Source: Pseudomonadota bacterium (GTDB lineage Bacteria; Pseudomonadota; Gammaproteobacteria; Burkholderiales; Rhodocyclaceae). From it: 40,797 nucleotides of DNA. The DNA lies in assembly GCA_018262285.1 (NCBI GenBank), contig JAGTRX010000009.1:1-40797 (forward strand), in the 5' to 3' direction. Positions 1 to 9,300 of this stretch are shown one piece after another; within the stretch, counting starts at the first letter, position 1, and the number at the start of each line of letters is the position of its first letter. The position numbers were made by a program, and so were the translations under genes. The notes beneath the pieces are model-generated. The model worked only from the letters and a program-made list of their open reading frames with translations. It had not been told where the DNA came from and did not search any database.

Positions 1-16
1 TGGATTTGCCTTCTGG

Positions 17-36
17 ACCCCGGCCTGCGCCGGGGT
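17..36. repeat. GC-rich hairpin dispersed repeat
   Basis: A perfect palindrome, ACCCCGGC-ctgc-GCCGGGGT, sits in the context ctgg-hairpin-GACGG. Short palindromes of this form (tggaNCCC...GGGNTGACG) are common intergenic repeats in beta- and gammaproteobacteria. Only one copy is seen in this window. It lies about 175 bases upstream of the rhlE-like gene and has no U tract, so a simple terminator reading is weak. Confidence 0.55.
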
Positions 37-212
37 GACGGCCAAATTCACTGGTGTATTGGAAAATCAGGTTTTGTGCTGAAGCGAAAACCGGATAGAC
101 TGCGCGCAGTTCTGTGCCGCAGTCTGCGCAATTACTCTCCTGCCATCCCGTCTGCCTTTGACTGACGCCCACGCAATATCCGGGTGACAGGCCGACCCCC
201 TCTGGAATACAC

Positions 213-1592
213 ATGTCTTTTGCCGCCCTTGGGCTTGCGGATACTCTCGTCCGCGCCGTCACCGAACAAGGCTATACCGAGCCTACCCCGATTCAAAGCC
301 AAGCCATCCCCGCCGTACTCGCCGGTGGTGACTTGATGGCCGGTGCACAAACCGGCACCGGCAAAACTGCCGGCTTTACCCTGCCGATTCTGCAACACCT
401 GATTTCCACTCCCACCCCGCCGGGACGTAAAAAAATCCGTGTCCTGGTGCTGGTGCCGACGCGCGAATTAGCGGCACAGGTGGAAGAATCCGTCCGTGTC
501 TATGGCAAATACACCCAAGTCACTTCTCTGGTGGTGTTTGGTGGAGTCAGCATCAATCCGCAGATCTCTGCCCTGCGCCACGGCGTTGATATTCTGGTGG
601 CAACGCCGGGGCGGCTGCTCGATCATATCGGCCAGAAAACCGTCGATTTGAGCGGTGTTGAGACGCTGGTGCTGGACGAGGCCGACCGCATGCTCGATAT
701 GGGCTTTATCCGTGACATCCGGAAAATTCTGGTGCTGCTGCCGAAGAAACGCCAGAACCTGCTGTTTTCCGCCACCTTCCCGGATGAAATCAAGGAACTG
801 GCCGACAGCATGCTGAACAATCCGGCGCTGATCGAAGTCGCCCGTTGCAACGCCACCGCTGCCCTGATCCGGCAAAGAATCTACACAGTGGATCGAGACC
901 AGAAACGCGCCTTGCTGACGCATTTGATCAAGGAACACAACTGGCATCAGGTGCTGGTGTTCACCCGCACCAAGCACGGCGCCAACCGGCTGGCCGAGCA
1001 GCTCGGCAAGGACGGCATCACGGCGCTGGCTATCCACGGCAACAAGAGCCAGGGCGCCCGCACCAAGGCATTGTCGGAATTCAAGAGCGGCGACTTGCAG
1101 GTGCTGGTCGCCACCGATATTGCGGCGCGCGGTATCGACATCGCCGAACTGCCGCATGTGGTGAATTACGAATTGCCGAATGTGCCGGAGGATTATGTGC
1201 ATCGCATCGGCCGCACCGGTCGCGCCGGTTCGGAAGGCGAAGCGGTGTCGCTGGTCTGTGTCGATGAACTGAAACTGCTGGCCGATATCGAAAGACAAAT
1301 GAAGCGCGAGATTCCATCGAGCACCATGGATGGTTTCGCCTGGGACCCCAAAGCCAAACCCGAACCGATCCAGAATGGCCGTGGCCCCAAACAAGGCAGC
1401 CCAAGACAGAACAGGCCACGCCAACAACCGGCAGTTGCGGCTACCAAGACCAGTTCCAAGCCGAAACCCGCTGCCAGCAACAATGCCGCACCCAAAGCCA
1501 AGCCGCCGACAAATTCGCCGCGCCCGGAAAGTGGAGCGGCAGCGTTATTGGGCGGCAACGGCAGAAGGCACAGCGGCGGCAGGCACCACTGA
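213..1592 (+). CDS. rhlE: DEAD-box ATP-dependent RNA helicase, RhlE type
   Basis: This is an ATP-driven RNA-unwinding enzyme of the kind used in ribosome assembly and RNA decay. All superfamily 2 motifs are visible: Q motif (GYTEPTPIQ, near residue 20), motif I AQTGTGKT (45-52), Ia PTRELA, II DEAD in [27 protein letters not shown] and [12 protein letters not shown]. The 459-residue length and the basic, proline- and asparagine-rich C-terminal tail after about residue 380 fit RhlE, where such tails bind RNA. The ATG at 213 gives the canonical MSFAALGL start and has a weak GGA 7 bases upstream. The gene is monocistronic here and convergent with the carboxypeptidase gene. The exact subfamily (RhlE rather than DbpA or SrmB) is inferred from the motif context. 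Confidence 0.93.
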   Translation: MSFAALGLADTLVRAVTEQGYTEPTPIQSQAIPAVLAGGDLMAGAQTGTGKTAGFTLPILQHLISTPTPPGRKKIRVLVLVPTRELAAQVEESVRVYGKYTQVTSLVVFGGVSINPQISALRHGVDILVATPGRLLDHIGQKTVDLSGVETLVLDEADRMLDMGFIRDIRKILVLLPKKRQNLLFSATFPDEIKELADSMLNNPALIEVARCNATAALIRQRIYTVDRDQKRALLTHLIKEHNWHQVLVFTRTKHGANRLAEQLGKDGITALAIHGNKSQGARTKALSEFKSGDLQVLVATDIAARGIDIAELPHVVNYELPNVPEDYVHRIGRTGRAGSEGEAVSLVCVDELKLLADIERQMKREIPSSTMDGFAWDPKAKPEPIQNGRGPKQGSPRQNRPRQQPAVAATKTSSKPKPAASNNAAPKAKPPTNSPRPESGAAALLGGNGRRHSGGRHH

Positions 1593-1611
1593 GTGCCGCA
1601 CGCGCAACTTA

Positions 1612-2547
1612 CTACATGCCAGTCCGGTTGACCAAGACCGCCGCGTTGGCGGTCAAGGTACGGCTCCTGGCGTGAGTGCGCAACCAGTGCACCAGATCCG
1701 CCCAGATTTTTTGCGTTTCAGCCGGGGGCGGCAAAGACTGGGCGTTGGGCAATTCAATGGTAATCACCGGGATATTTTTCATCATGCCGGCGTATCTGCC
1801 CATGGAACCAGGGAATGTCCCCAATAGCGAAAGATAAATATTGCCAAGCCGCTTGGGCGAGGCATCCGGCGGGCCATCGAAATCAAGCAGGTTGTAAGGG
1901 GCATGCACGGAAACAATCACATTGGGGCGGAAACGCTCGATTTCCTGTGCCAGCCAGCGCGATTCCGGCTCACTCAACGCCGTCTTGCCGGGATAGCGAC
2001 GCGGATCCTGTTTGGTATGCTTGACCCAGTAAGTCAGGCTTTCCTTGGCCCAATCGTTGGTTGCAAAATTGCGGTTCAGATCGACACCATTGGCATTGGT
2101 GCGTTTTGCCGGCTTTTGCAGAAGACCATCCGGATTGAGCAGCGGAATAACCTGCCAGTGGAAAAGGCCGCTGTGATGCGCATCCAGGATTTTCATCCAC
2201 TTGAACACGACACTGACCGATGAATACTCATCGCCATGCGTGCCGCCAATCAGCATGATCCGGGCTTGCGGCCGCTGGCCAGTCTTAGGCGAATATTCCT
2301 TGACCAGCAGCGGAACACCCTTGACCGATTGAGCGCCAGACACTTGCAGCCCACGCTCAAGACATTCTTGCAGATTAACGCTGCTAAGCTTGTTGCCGAT
2401 TTTCTGGCAGGTAGCACGAACGCCTTCCTGATCGGCGGCCTTGGCCGGCGGCGATACCGTTTCCTTTGATGCAACAGGCGCCTGCGCCATCAGCAAGCAA
2501 AACGGCAACACGGCAAGACACTTCAAACAGGCGCGAAATAAAAACAT
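1612..2547 (-). CDS. Secreted M14-family zinc carboxypeptidase-like protein
   Basis: This is a probable periplasmic zinc peptidase of 311 residues. It starts with an export signal (MFLFRACLKCLAVLPFCLLM, ending near AQA). The M14 fold signature is present: GGTHGDE supplies the first His and the Glu zinc ligands, GVDLNRNF carries the substrate-binding Asn-Arg, SVHAPYN gives the second His, and ITIELPN supplies the catalytic Glu. This pattern is closest to murein-peptide amidases (MpaA-like) and small M14 peptidases, so a peptidoglycan-peptide substrate is an inference. The frame is open upstream to 2643, but that extension runs into the tRNA-Leu gene. The ATG at 2547, with AAGGAAG 11 bases before it, is therefore preferred. 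There is no obvious terminator between the tRNA and this gene, so they may share a transcript. Confidence 0.8.
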   Translation of the reverse strand: MFLFRACLKCLAVLPFCLLMAQAPVASKETVSPPAKAADQEGVRATCQKIGNKLSSVNLQECLERGLQVSGAQSVKGVPLLVKEYSPKTGQRPQARIMLIGGTHGDEYSSVSVVFKWMKILDAHHSGLFHWQVIPLLNPDGLLQKPAKRTNANGVDLNRNFATNDWAKESLTYWVKHTKQDPRRYPGKTALSEPESRWLAQEIERFRPNVIVSVHAPYNLLDFDGPPDASPKRLGNIYLSLLGTFPGSMGRYAGMMKNIPVITIELPNAQSLPPPAETQKIWADLVHWLRTHARSRTLTANAAVLVNRTGM

Positions 2548-2613
2548 TTTTGAATGAACTTCCTTATCAAAATGCCTGGCTGATGCCATGTCAAAACAAG
2601 AACCACAATGTAT

Positions 2614-2698
2614 TGGTGCGGACGGCGAGACTCGAACTCGCACGCCTTGCAGCGTCAGAACCTAAATCTGGTGCGTCTACCAATTCCGCCACGTCCGC
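2614..2698 (-). tRNA. tRNA-Leu (anticodon UAG)
   Basis: An 85-nt class II tRNA. The acceptor arms GCGGACG and CGTCCGC pair fully, the discriminator is A, and CCA is encoded. The D arm reads GGCGGAATTGGTAGACGC, the anticodon loop is TTTAGGT (anticodon TAG, reading CUA Leu codons), there is an extended variable arm, and the T arm is GCGAGTTCGAGTCTCGC. It is divergent from hpnC. Confidence 0.96.
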
Positions 2699-2708
2699 TT
2701 GAGGGCGG

Positions 2709-2714
2709 ATTCTA
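2709..2714 (-). promoter_or_regulatory. Putative -10 element of tRNA-Leu promoter
   Basis: TAGAAT on the minus strand lies 10 bases before the mature tRNA 5' end and is followed by a GC-rich stretch (CCGCCC). That is the discriminator type typical of stable-RNA promoters under stringent control. No convincing -35 box is seen at the expected distance. Confidence 0.4.
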
Positions 2715-2747
2715 TCATTGACTGCGAACGTTTATACTTCGCCAGCC

Positions 2748-3557
2748 ATGCCAGTAGACCATTACGAAAACTTTCCCGTCGCTTCCTTCCTCGTCCCAGC
2801 CCCACTGCGGTGTCCGATCGAGGTCATTTACCGTTTTGCCCGTAGCGCTGATGATATTGCCGATGAAGGCGATGCTCAGCCGGAAGAACGCCTCGCCGGA
2901 TTAGCGGCCTATCAATCCCAGCTTGACCGCATTGAAACCGGGCAAACGCCCGAAACCCCGCTTTTTGTCGATCTGGCCGCTGTTATTGCCCAATATCAGC
3001 TGCCGGTGCAACTCTTTCGCGACTTGCTCGATGCCTTTGCGCAGGACGTGGTCAAAAAGCGCTATGCCAATTTCGCCGAAGTACTCGACTATTGCCGCCG
3101 TTCCGCCAACCCGGTCGGGCGGCTGGTGCTGCACCTCTTTGAGCGCACCGAGCCACATCAGCTCAAACAGTCCGACGCCATTTGCTCGGCGCTACAGCTC
3201 GCCAATTTCTGGCAGGACATTGCCATCGACTGGAAAAAAGATCGCGTTTATCTGCCGCAATGCGATCTGCCCACCTTCGGCATCAGCGAAGACGACATTG
3301 CCAGCCAGCGTTGGTCAGAAAACTGGGGCAGGCTGATCGACTTCCAGGTCGAACGCACCCGTCAGATGATGCTTTCCGGTGCGCCGCTGGTGCATGACCT
3401 GCCCGGCCGCATGGGCTGGGAAATCCGTTTCACGGTGCAAGGCGGGCTACGCATTCTGGAAGGCGTTCAACGCGCACGTGGCGACGTTTTTCGCCATCGC
3501 CCCAAGCTTGGCCCCTGGGACTGGCTGATTCTGGCCAGCCGCAGCCTTACAATGTGA
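2748..3557 (+). CDS. hpnC: Squalene synthase-like HpnC (hydroxysqualene synthase)
   Basis: HpnC is a trans-isoprenyl diphosphate synthase-fold enzyme. In the HpnCDE pathway it converts presqualene diphosphate to hydroxysqualene. Both Asp-rich regions are visible: RSADDIADE near residue 27 and ANFWQDIAIDWKKDRVYLP near residue 150. The length of 269 residues is normal for the family. The frame is open from a TTG at 2718, but the protein family begins at MPVDHYENFPV, so the ATG at 2748 is chosen. It is the first gene of a plus-strand run with hpnD 22 bases downstream. Only 49 bases separate it from the divergent tRNA-Leu, so the promoter must lie in or beside the tRNA region. Confidence 0.92.
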   Translation: MPVDHYENFPVASFLVPAPLRCPIEVIYRFARSADDIADEGDAQPEERLAGLAAYQSQLDRIETGQTPETPLFVDLAAVIAQYQLPVQLFRDLLDAFAQDVVKKRYANFAEVLDYCRRSANPVGRLVLHLFERTEPHQLKQSDAICSALQLANFWQDIAIDWKKDRVYLPQCDLPTFGISEDDIASQRWSENWGRLIDFQVERTRQMMLSGAPLVHDLPGRMGWEIRFTVQGGLRILEGVQRARGDVFRHRPKLGPWDWLILASRSLTM

Positions 3558-3579
3558 TCTTGTTCTCCAAACCAACGCC

Positions 3580-4413
3580 ATGACTCCCGACGAATACTGC
3601 CAGGATCGCACCGCCAAAAGCGGCTCATCATTCACCGCCAGCTTCCGCTTTCTGCCGCCTGAGCGTCGGCGCGCCATCACGGCCTTTTACGCCTTTTGCC
3701 GCGAAGTCGATGACGTGGTCGACGAAACGCCGGACATGGTTCAGGCCGCCACCCAACTCACCTGGTGGCGCGAGGAAGTCGAGCGCATCGCCAGCGGAAC
3801 GCCTGAACATCCGGTCGGCAAAGCCCTGCAGGTTTCTGCCCGGCAATTCAAAATTTCCCGAGAACACTTGCTGGAAATCATCGACGGCATGGAGATGGAT
3901 CTGCAGCAAAGGCGCTGTGCCAATTTCAAGGAATTGCAGCTTTACTGTTACAGGGTAGCCAGCGTCGTCGGCCTGGTTGCTGCCGAAATTTTCGGCATGC
4001 AGGACGAGCAAACGAAACAATATGCCCTCGATCTCGGCATGGCTTTTCAACTCACCAACATCATCCGCGATGTCGGCGAAGACGCGCAACGTGGCCGCAT
4101 CTACCTGCCAATAGATGAACTCGAACAATTTGGCGTCAGCACCGACGACCTGCTGGCAGGGCGCTATTCCGAGCCATTCACCGCTCTGATGCGCTTTCAA
4201 GCCGAACGTGCCGAGGAATACTACGTCAAGGCGCTAGCCGAATTGCCCGCCATCGACCGCAAAGCGCAGCGGCCCGGTCTGGTCATGGCGGCGGTCTACC
4301 ACGCTGTGCTCAAGAAAATCCAGCAGGAAAATTTCCGGGTGCTCGACCAGCGCATTTCCCTGTCGTCATTCCAAAAGCTTTGGCTGGCTTGGAAAACCTG
4401 GACGTTTACCTGA
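3580..4413 (+). CDS. hpnD: Presqualene diphosphate synthase HpnD
   Basis: HpnD condenses two farnesyl diphosphate molecules to presqualene diphosphate, the first committed step to squalene. It is 277 residues long. The substrate-binding Asp clusters are REVDDVVDE near residue 45 and NIIRDVGEDAQRGRIYLP near residue 155, both typical of the squalene/phytoene synthase family. FYAFCREVDD and YCYRVASVVG, which are conserved in HpnD, are also present. It follows hpnC by 22 bases and is followed after 56 bases by the macroglobulin gene. Gene order and sequence separate it from phytoene synthase CrtB, its closest alternative. Confidence 0.92.
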   Translation: MTPDEYCQDRTAKSGSSFTASFRFLPPERRRAITAFYAFCREVDDVVDETPDMVQAATQLTWWREEVERIASGTPEHPVGKALQVSARQFKISREHLLEIIDGMEMDLQQRRCANFKELQLYCYRVASVVGLVAAEIFGMQDEQTKQYALDLGMAFQLTNIIRDVGEDAQRGRIYLPIDELEQFGVSTDDLLAGRYSEPFTALMRFQAERAEEYYVKALAELPAIDRKAQRPGLVMAAVYHAVLKKIQQENFRVLDQRISLSSFQKLWLAWKTWTFT

Positions 4414-4458
4414 ACCTGTCACAACCGAAGCGAATTTATAAATTACCGCTCCGTACTC

Positions 4459-4464
4459 AGGAGG
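4459..4464 (+). promoter_or_regulatory. Consensus Shine-Dalgarno that fixes a TTG start
   Basis: AGGAGG lies 5 bases before a TTG at 4470. The frame is open upstream into hpnD, but this perfect ribosome-binding site and the export signal that begins exactly here decide the start. Confidence 0.8.
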
Positions 4465-4469
4465 TTATC

Positions 4470-6389
4470 TTGATTTTCTCGACACAACGCTGCGCCGCCG
4501 TACTCAAACTGGCCTTCTGGCTTGGCATCGCCACCCTGGGCATTTCTTCCGCGCAATCGGAAGTAGCCGTTTCAGTCTCGCCACAAGCTTATGCCCCGGA
4601 TGTGCGGGAAATCTCCTTGTCCTTTAGCGCTCCAATGATTCTCCCCGGACAAAAGAAGACCACAGCACCGGCGACGGTAAGCTGCATACCCAAGGATGCG
4701 CAACTGAAAATTGCGCAGGATGGCTGGATCAATGATCGGCAGTGGTCCATGAACCTGAGCGAACGCTTGCCGAGCGCCACGTTGTGCACGATTGCTCTGC
4801 ACGACAATCTGCAGGCGCTTGACGGCTCGCGGGTCAAAGCTGGACCCTGGTCTTTCAATACCGGCGGCCCGAATTTTCACCCCTACGATAATGATGAAAG
4901 GAATTTTGGTGAAGACGGCGTCGTCTTTTTTTATTCTACTCATCCGGTCGACAAGTCCTCGCTCCTCAATAACGTGACCTGCCGGGTCGGCGATTCCGGC
5001 GCGCAAGCCCTGCAGTGGCTGGATGATGCGGAAATGTTCCGGGCGGCGCGACGCCGGCACCCTTATCACCGGGACGTTACAGCTCTGAGGAAAGACTATC
5101 CAAACCTGTTGGCGGGGCGATGTCCGCAAGCGCCGCTCGACAACGGTGCGCAAGTAACGATCACCGTAGGCAAGGGCGTAACCACGCCCTGGGGCGCCAC
5201 CGATGCAAGTGACAGCACGACCGTGCTGAAGGTGCGGCCCAAATTCCAGGTCTGGCTGCGATGCCGAAGAAATATCCCGGGAACTGGCGAATGTGACCCG
5301 CGACATGGGGTTAGCATGCACTTCAGCGCTTTAGTCGATGGAGACCACCCGCAACTGCGCCTCCCGGATGGCAGCGCCTTGAAATCAAATCCCCGATGGG
5401 GGCCTGAGGAATACATCGGCCCCATTGCTGAGGGCGATACTGTCAGCGTTGTGCTGAAGGGCGAAATTCGGGACATCGACGGCCGTCCGCTGAGCAATCC
5501 GGAAGTCCTGCGAAAAGGTTTTGAATTTGGCCGTTTTCCACCCTACCTTGGCATTCCGCTGCGCATCGGCACCCTGCCCTGGAAAAACAGCCAAAAAATT
5601 CCCCCGCTCTGGCCGGTCGTCGTCCGCAAACTGGACCCCCAACTCGAAGTGCGTCAATCGCATGTCGGTGGCAACGAAGATGAAGAAACCGCCAGCAAGG
5701 CGGCCCGCCTGTGGCGCAGCGTTGCGGCTCTGCAAACCGAGTACTACCAGAGCAGCAAGCCCCTGCCGCGCCTGGAGGATTTCAACTGGCCGCAGACCCT
5801 GTTCGTCCCCACTCGCGGCGGCGAAATCGAGACTGTCGGCGTTCCGCTCGGCGAACCCGGCCTGTACCTGCTTGAAGTCGAAAGCCCTGCTTGGAGTGCT
5901 TACTTCACCACCAGCGACCAGGAGCACGATCCCAAGCTGTTCTCACAGAATTTCCAAAACCAGGATGAATATCGGCGCGCCAAGAACTTCATGTGGCGCG
6001 CCTCGCGCATGGCCTGGGTGCAGGTTACCAACCTGAACATTACAGTTCCGCTCGGCAGCGATAAGGACGCGTTGGTCTGGGTGACTACCATCGACAGCGG
6101 ATTGCCGGTAGAAGGGGCTCGTGTTGACGTTTCAACCAGAATGGCCAGTTACTTTGGTGGGGAAAAACGGATGCGCAAGGCTTGGCCAAAGCCCCTTCCA
6201 ACCTGGCGAAAAGTGACAATCATGAAGGCCACGTTGTCGTTCAGCACGGCAAGGATCTGGCCGTGGTCAGCATCAGCTGGTATGACGTTAACTCCCGACA
6301 AAGGATCGGCCATACCATTCTTGATCGTAAACTGTTCCGGCAGGGAGAAACGCTCAACTTTCAACGCCTGTTGCGCAAATATAGCCTAG
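4470..6389 (+). CDS. Alpha-2-macroglobulin family protein, N-terminal part (before frameshift)
   Basis: This is the upstream part of a bacterial alpha-2-macroglobulin, a large periplasmic protein thought to trap foreign proteases. The TTG start at 4470 gives a signal peptide (hydrophobic run AVLKLAFWLGIATLGI, then SSAQS). No lipobox cysteine follows the hydrophobic core, so the product should be soluble rather than a lipoprotein. After it come Ig-like beta-rich repeats of the MG type (for example VREISLSFSAPMILPG and VLKGEIRDIDGRPL). Macroglobulin-like sequence ends at Gly-Glu-Lys near residue 566. Beyond the A run at 6163-6167 this frame encodes unrelated residues up to the stop at 6389. The true continuation is in the next frame. 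As it stands the reading frame would yield a truncated protein without thioester or bait region. Confidence 0.8.
   Translation: MIFSTQRCAAVLKLAFWLGIATLGISSAQSEVAVSVSPQAYAPDVREISLSFSAPMILPGQKKTTAPATVSCIPKDAQLKIAQDGWINDRQWSMNLSERLPSATLCTIALHDNLQALDGSRVKAGPWSFNTGGPNFHPYDNDERNFGEDGVVFFYSTHPVDKSSLLNNVTCRVGDSGAQALQWLDDAEMFRAARRRHPYHRDVTALRKDYPNLLAGRCPQAPLDNGAQVTITVGKGVTTPWGATDASDSTTVLKVRPKFQVWLRCRRNIPGTGECDPRHGVSMHFSALVDGDHPQLRLPDGSALKSNPRWGPEEYIGPIAEGDTVSVVLKGEIRDIDGRPLSNPEVLRKGFEFGRFPPYLGIPLRIGTLPWKNSQKIPPLWPVVVRKLDPQLEVRQSHVGGNEDEETASKAARLWRSVAALQTEYYQSSKPLPRLEDFNWPQTLFVPTRGGEIETVGVPLGEPGLYLLEVESPAWSAYFTTSDQEHDPKLFSQNFQNQDEYRRAKNFMWRASRMAWVQVTNLNITVPLGSDKDALVWVTTIDSGLPVEGARVDVSTRMASYFGGEKRMRKAWPKPLPTWRKVTIMKATLSFSTARIWPWSASAGMTLTPDKGSAIPFLIVNCSGREKRSTFNACCANIA
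6163..6167 (+). other. Frameshift point in the macroglobulin gene (short A run)
   Basis: The zero frame reads GGG GAA AAA CGG. Reading the last A again gives GAA AAA ACG GAT GCG CAA GGC, which encodes EKTDAQGLAKAP, the expected continuation (an MG-domain TDxxGxA turn). One missing A in this homopolymer, or a -1 slip here, restores a single 1,934-residue protein from 4470 to 10273. Confidence 0.85.
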
Positions 6390-9300
6390 ACGGTCTGACG
6401 CTGCCGGAGCAGCCCGACAAGAGCAATGTCGAAATTAGTACCACCAGCAATGAAATCGTCTCCCGCCTGAAATTGGAATACGATGCGACCGGCAGCGCCA
6501 CAGGCCAATGGAAAATCCCTTCGCACGCCCGCTTGGGCAAATACACCTTGAGTATCGTGGACTTCAACCATCAGGGAGACCGTATTTATGGGCACGAAAG
6601 GTGGGATAAAAGCGATGACACCACCTTTCAGATTGAAGAATACCGCGCTCCGGTCTTCGAAGCCAAACTCGAAGGTAGCCCCGAATGGCGTAACAAGGTG
6701 CAAACCCTGCCGCTGGACATGAGCCTCAGCTACCTCTCCGGCGGCAGTGCCGCAGGCCAGATGATCAGCCTGAAAAGTCGTTTCTGGATTGGCGCCCCGG
6801 CACCCCGTGCCGGCTTCAGCTTTGAATGGCCCTGGTTCCTGGGAGACAATTCCTCCCTGCCAAACTTGAAGGATAGCGAAATCAAGCTCGATGCGGAAGG
6901 CAAAGGCAAAGCCATTTTGCAATTTCCCACCTTCGACCGCGCCGTGATTCTGCGCACGGAAATGGATTTTTCCGATCCGAATGGCGAAAAGCAGAGCATC
7001 GGCCAGGAATTCGCACTCTGGCCTGGCGAAGTTAAACTCGGCCTGCGTCTGGAAAGTCCGCCGGGCAAGCCCTTGCTGGTCCGGCTGATCGCACTCGACC
7101 TGAAGAATGCACCTTTGGCCGGACAAAAAGTTGTCATAAAGCGCCAGTTGCTTAAAGACCCCAAGCCGGACGGAATTGAACCTGAAGCCCTGACCGCCTT
7201 GAGCGAAATCTGTACGGTAACTACCGATGCCTCCGGCGAAGGTCGCTGTGAATTGAAAGAGACGGTTTCCGAAACTGAGGGCTGGCAATACCTGCTGCTC
7301 ACAGCTGAAGCCAGCGACCAGGCCAGGCGCAGCATCAAGGCCGGCAAGGTCGTCAACCGCCACGACCCGCTTTTCCATTCTCCTCAGCGGCAACCCCGGC
7401 AGGAGATTCCAAGCAGCGTTCTTTCCGTCGATGCCACCCCCCTGCAGCCCGGCAGTAACGCAACGCTGAATGTCCGGGCACCTTTTTTGCCAGCCACGCT
7501 GCTGCTGACTGCGGAACGCGAAGGCGTTCTGGCCAGCAGTGTGCACCGGCTGACCGCCGAACTTGAACGCATCAGCCTGCCGGTGCAAAGCCGTTTTGCC
7601 CCGAACATCCACTTGCGCGCCCATTTCGTCGGCGGTCTGAATGACTTGCCGAATTCCCTCTCAGCAGAAAAGGGAACAGAACCCTATCTGCCCGCCTACA
7701 CCGATATCAAGCCATTTATCGTCACACATGAAATCAATGTGCCGGTGGCAGCGGAAGACCACCGCCTAAACGTCAGCGTCATTCCGGCCAAAGCAGGCTA
7801 TCAACCAGGAAGCCAGGCCGAAGTCCGCATTGCCGTCCGGCAGGGACAACAAGCGGCAGGCGGCGCCAAAGTGACGGTTGCCGTGGTCGACGACGCCCTG
7901 CTGGCGCTACTGCCCAACCCCACTTGGGAATTGTTCAAGGCCATGAACCGGCCACGGCCACGTACAACCAAGCTCTACCAGTCACTGCAATCGACGCCGC
8001 TACTTTTTCCTGCCCGTCTGGGACCTGCCACCGGTTACTTTCCAGTCGATGAGCGTTTTGCCAATCATCACCATGTGGCTTACAGCCCGAGCCCGAGCCG
8101 GAGCCCGAGTTATAGCCCGCCTGCAGTCGCGGCCTCCAGTCATGTCGTGAAACTTCCCACCTCATCACCAGCACAGCTGTTTAGTCAGCCGCCGCGCCGT
8201 AGTTTCAATTCTCTGGCGCTCTGGCAAACCGACCTGACGCTGGATGCCGAGGGCAAGGCCAGCGTCAGCGTGCCGCTGCCGGATAACCTGACCCGCTGGC
8301 GCATCGTCGCCATCGCCCGTCAGGGTACCGAGTTCTTCGGCGAAGGCGAAGCCACCCTAACCACGGCCACTGCCCTGCAACTCTATTCCGGCCTGCCCAA
8401 TCTGCTACGCGACGGCGACGAAATCATGCAGACGGTAACGGTCCGCAATGGCAGCAAGAAGCCGCATACCCTGACCTTTTCGGCCAATGCCCGCCTCCAG
8501 TCCGAGGCCGGTTCACCTCCCCCCAGCAGCCAGATTGAAGGCCTCAGCCAAGCGAAAACCCTGAAACTGGCAGCCGGCCAATCCGAAACCGTCACCTGGA
8601 AAGTTGCCGTACCTGCAGGTGCAACAGCCCTGCATTGGGAGATTAAGGTTCAGAATGAAGACGGCGAGGGAGACCGATTGCAGATTTCACAGACGGTTTT
8701 GCCCGCCATGCCAGTAACTACCCACGAAACCCGGCTAGTGCAGATCAATCAGCCCCTCGAATTACCAGTCAAGCTGCCGGAAGGCGCTCTGCCGGGCAAG
8801 GGTGGGATCTCGGTGCAACTGGAAGCGAGCTTCGCCCAGGCCGCGCTGGCCGAAGTCAGAAAGTGGATGGGCGAATACCCACATGGCTGCCTGGAGCAAA
8901 AAACATCGCGTATTGCCGTTTCCGGCAATCGTCAGCACTGGGAAAGACTGACCAGCGAGTTTCCAAACTATTTTGATGAACGTGGCCTGCTGCGCTTTTA
9001 CCCAACCCAGAACATGCCGGGCAGCGAAATGCTGACCGCCCTGGTGCTGGATATTGCCCAGGCCGCGCAGTGGGATATTCCGCCCGAATCGCGTCGCCGA
9101 ATGCTGGATGGTTTACGCCATGCGCTCAATGACGCCGGACGTATTCAGGACTGGATGCCCACCGACAGCCAACAAGCGCACCGCTTTGCCATGCAGGCAA
9201 CACTGGCACAATACGAACTGCCGAATAACCTGCTGCGCCCGACCGACATCAATTCGCTCCCCGTTCATGTCCTGATCGATTGGATACGTACCTTGCTGCG

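Noticed and set aside
468-1427. Open frame of 319 codons opposite the helicase gene
   Set aside because: It lies wholly antisense to an rhlE gene with every motif intact.
1637-1655. Hairpin GACCGCC-gcgtt-GGCGGTC as an rhlE terminator
   Set aside because: It lies inside the 3' coding end of the convergent carboxypeptidase gene and has no T tract.
2718-2747. Extended TTG start for hpnC
   Set aside because: The extra residues do not resemble the family, while the ATG at 2748 gives the standard N terminus.
6159-6168. Programmed -1 ribosomal frameshift in the macroglobulin gene
   Set aside because: The site GGG GAA AAA C is not a classic X-XXY-YYZ slippery heptamer and no strong downstream stem or pseudoknot was recognised. 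A simple base loss in the A run is likelier, though not proven.
6386-7624. Open frame of 412 codons opposite the macroglobulin gene
   Set aside because: It is a shadow of the sense gene with no recognisable features.
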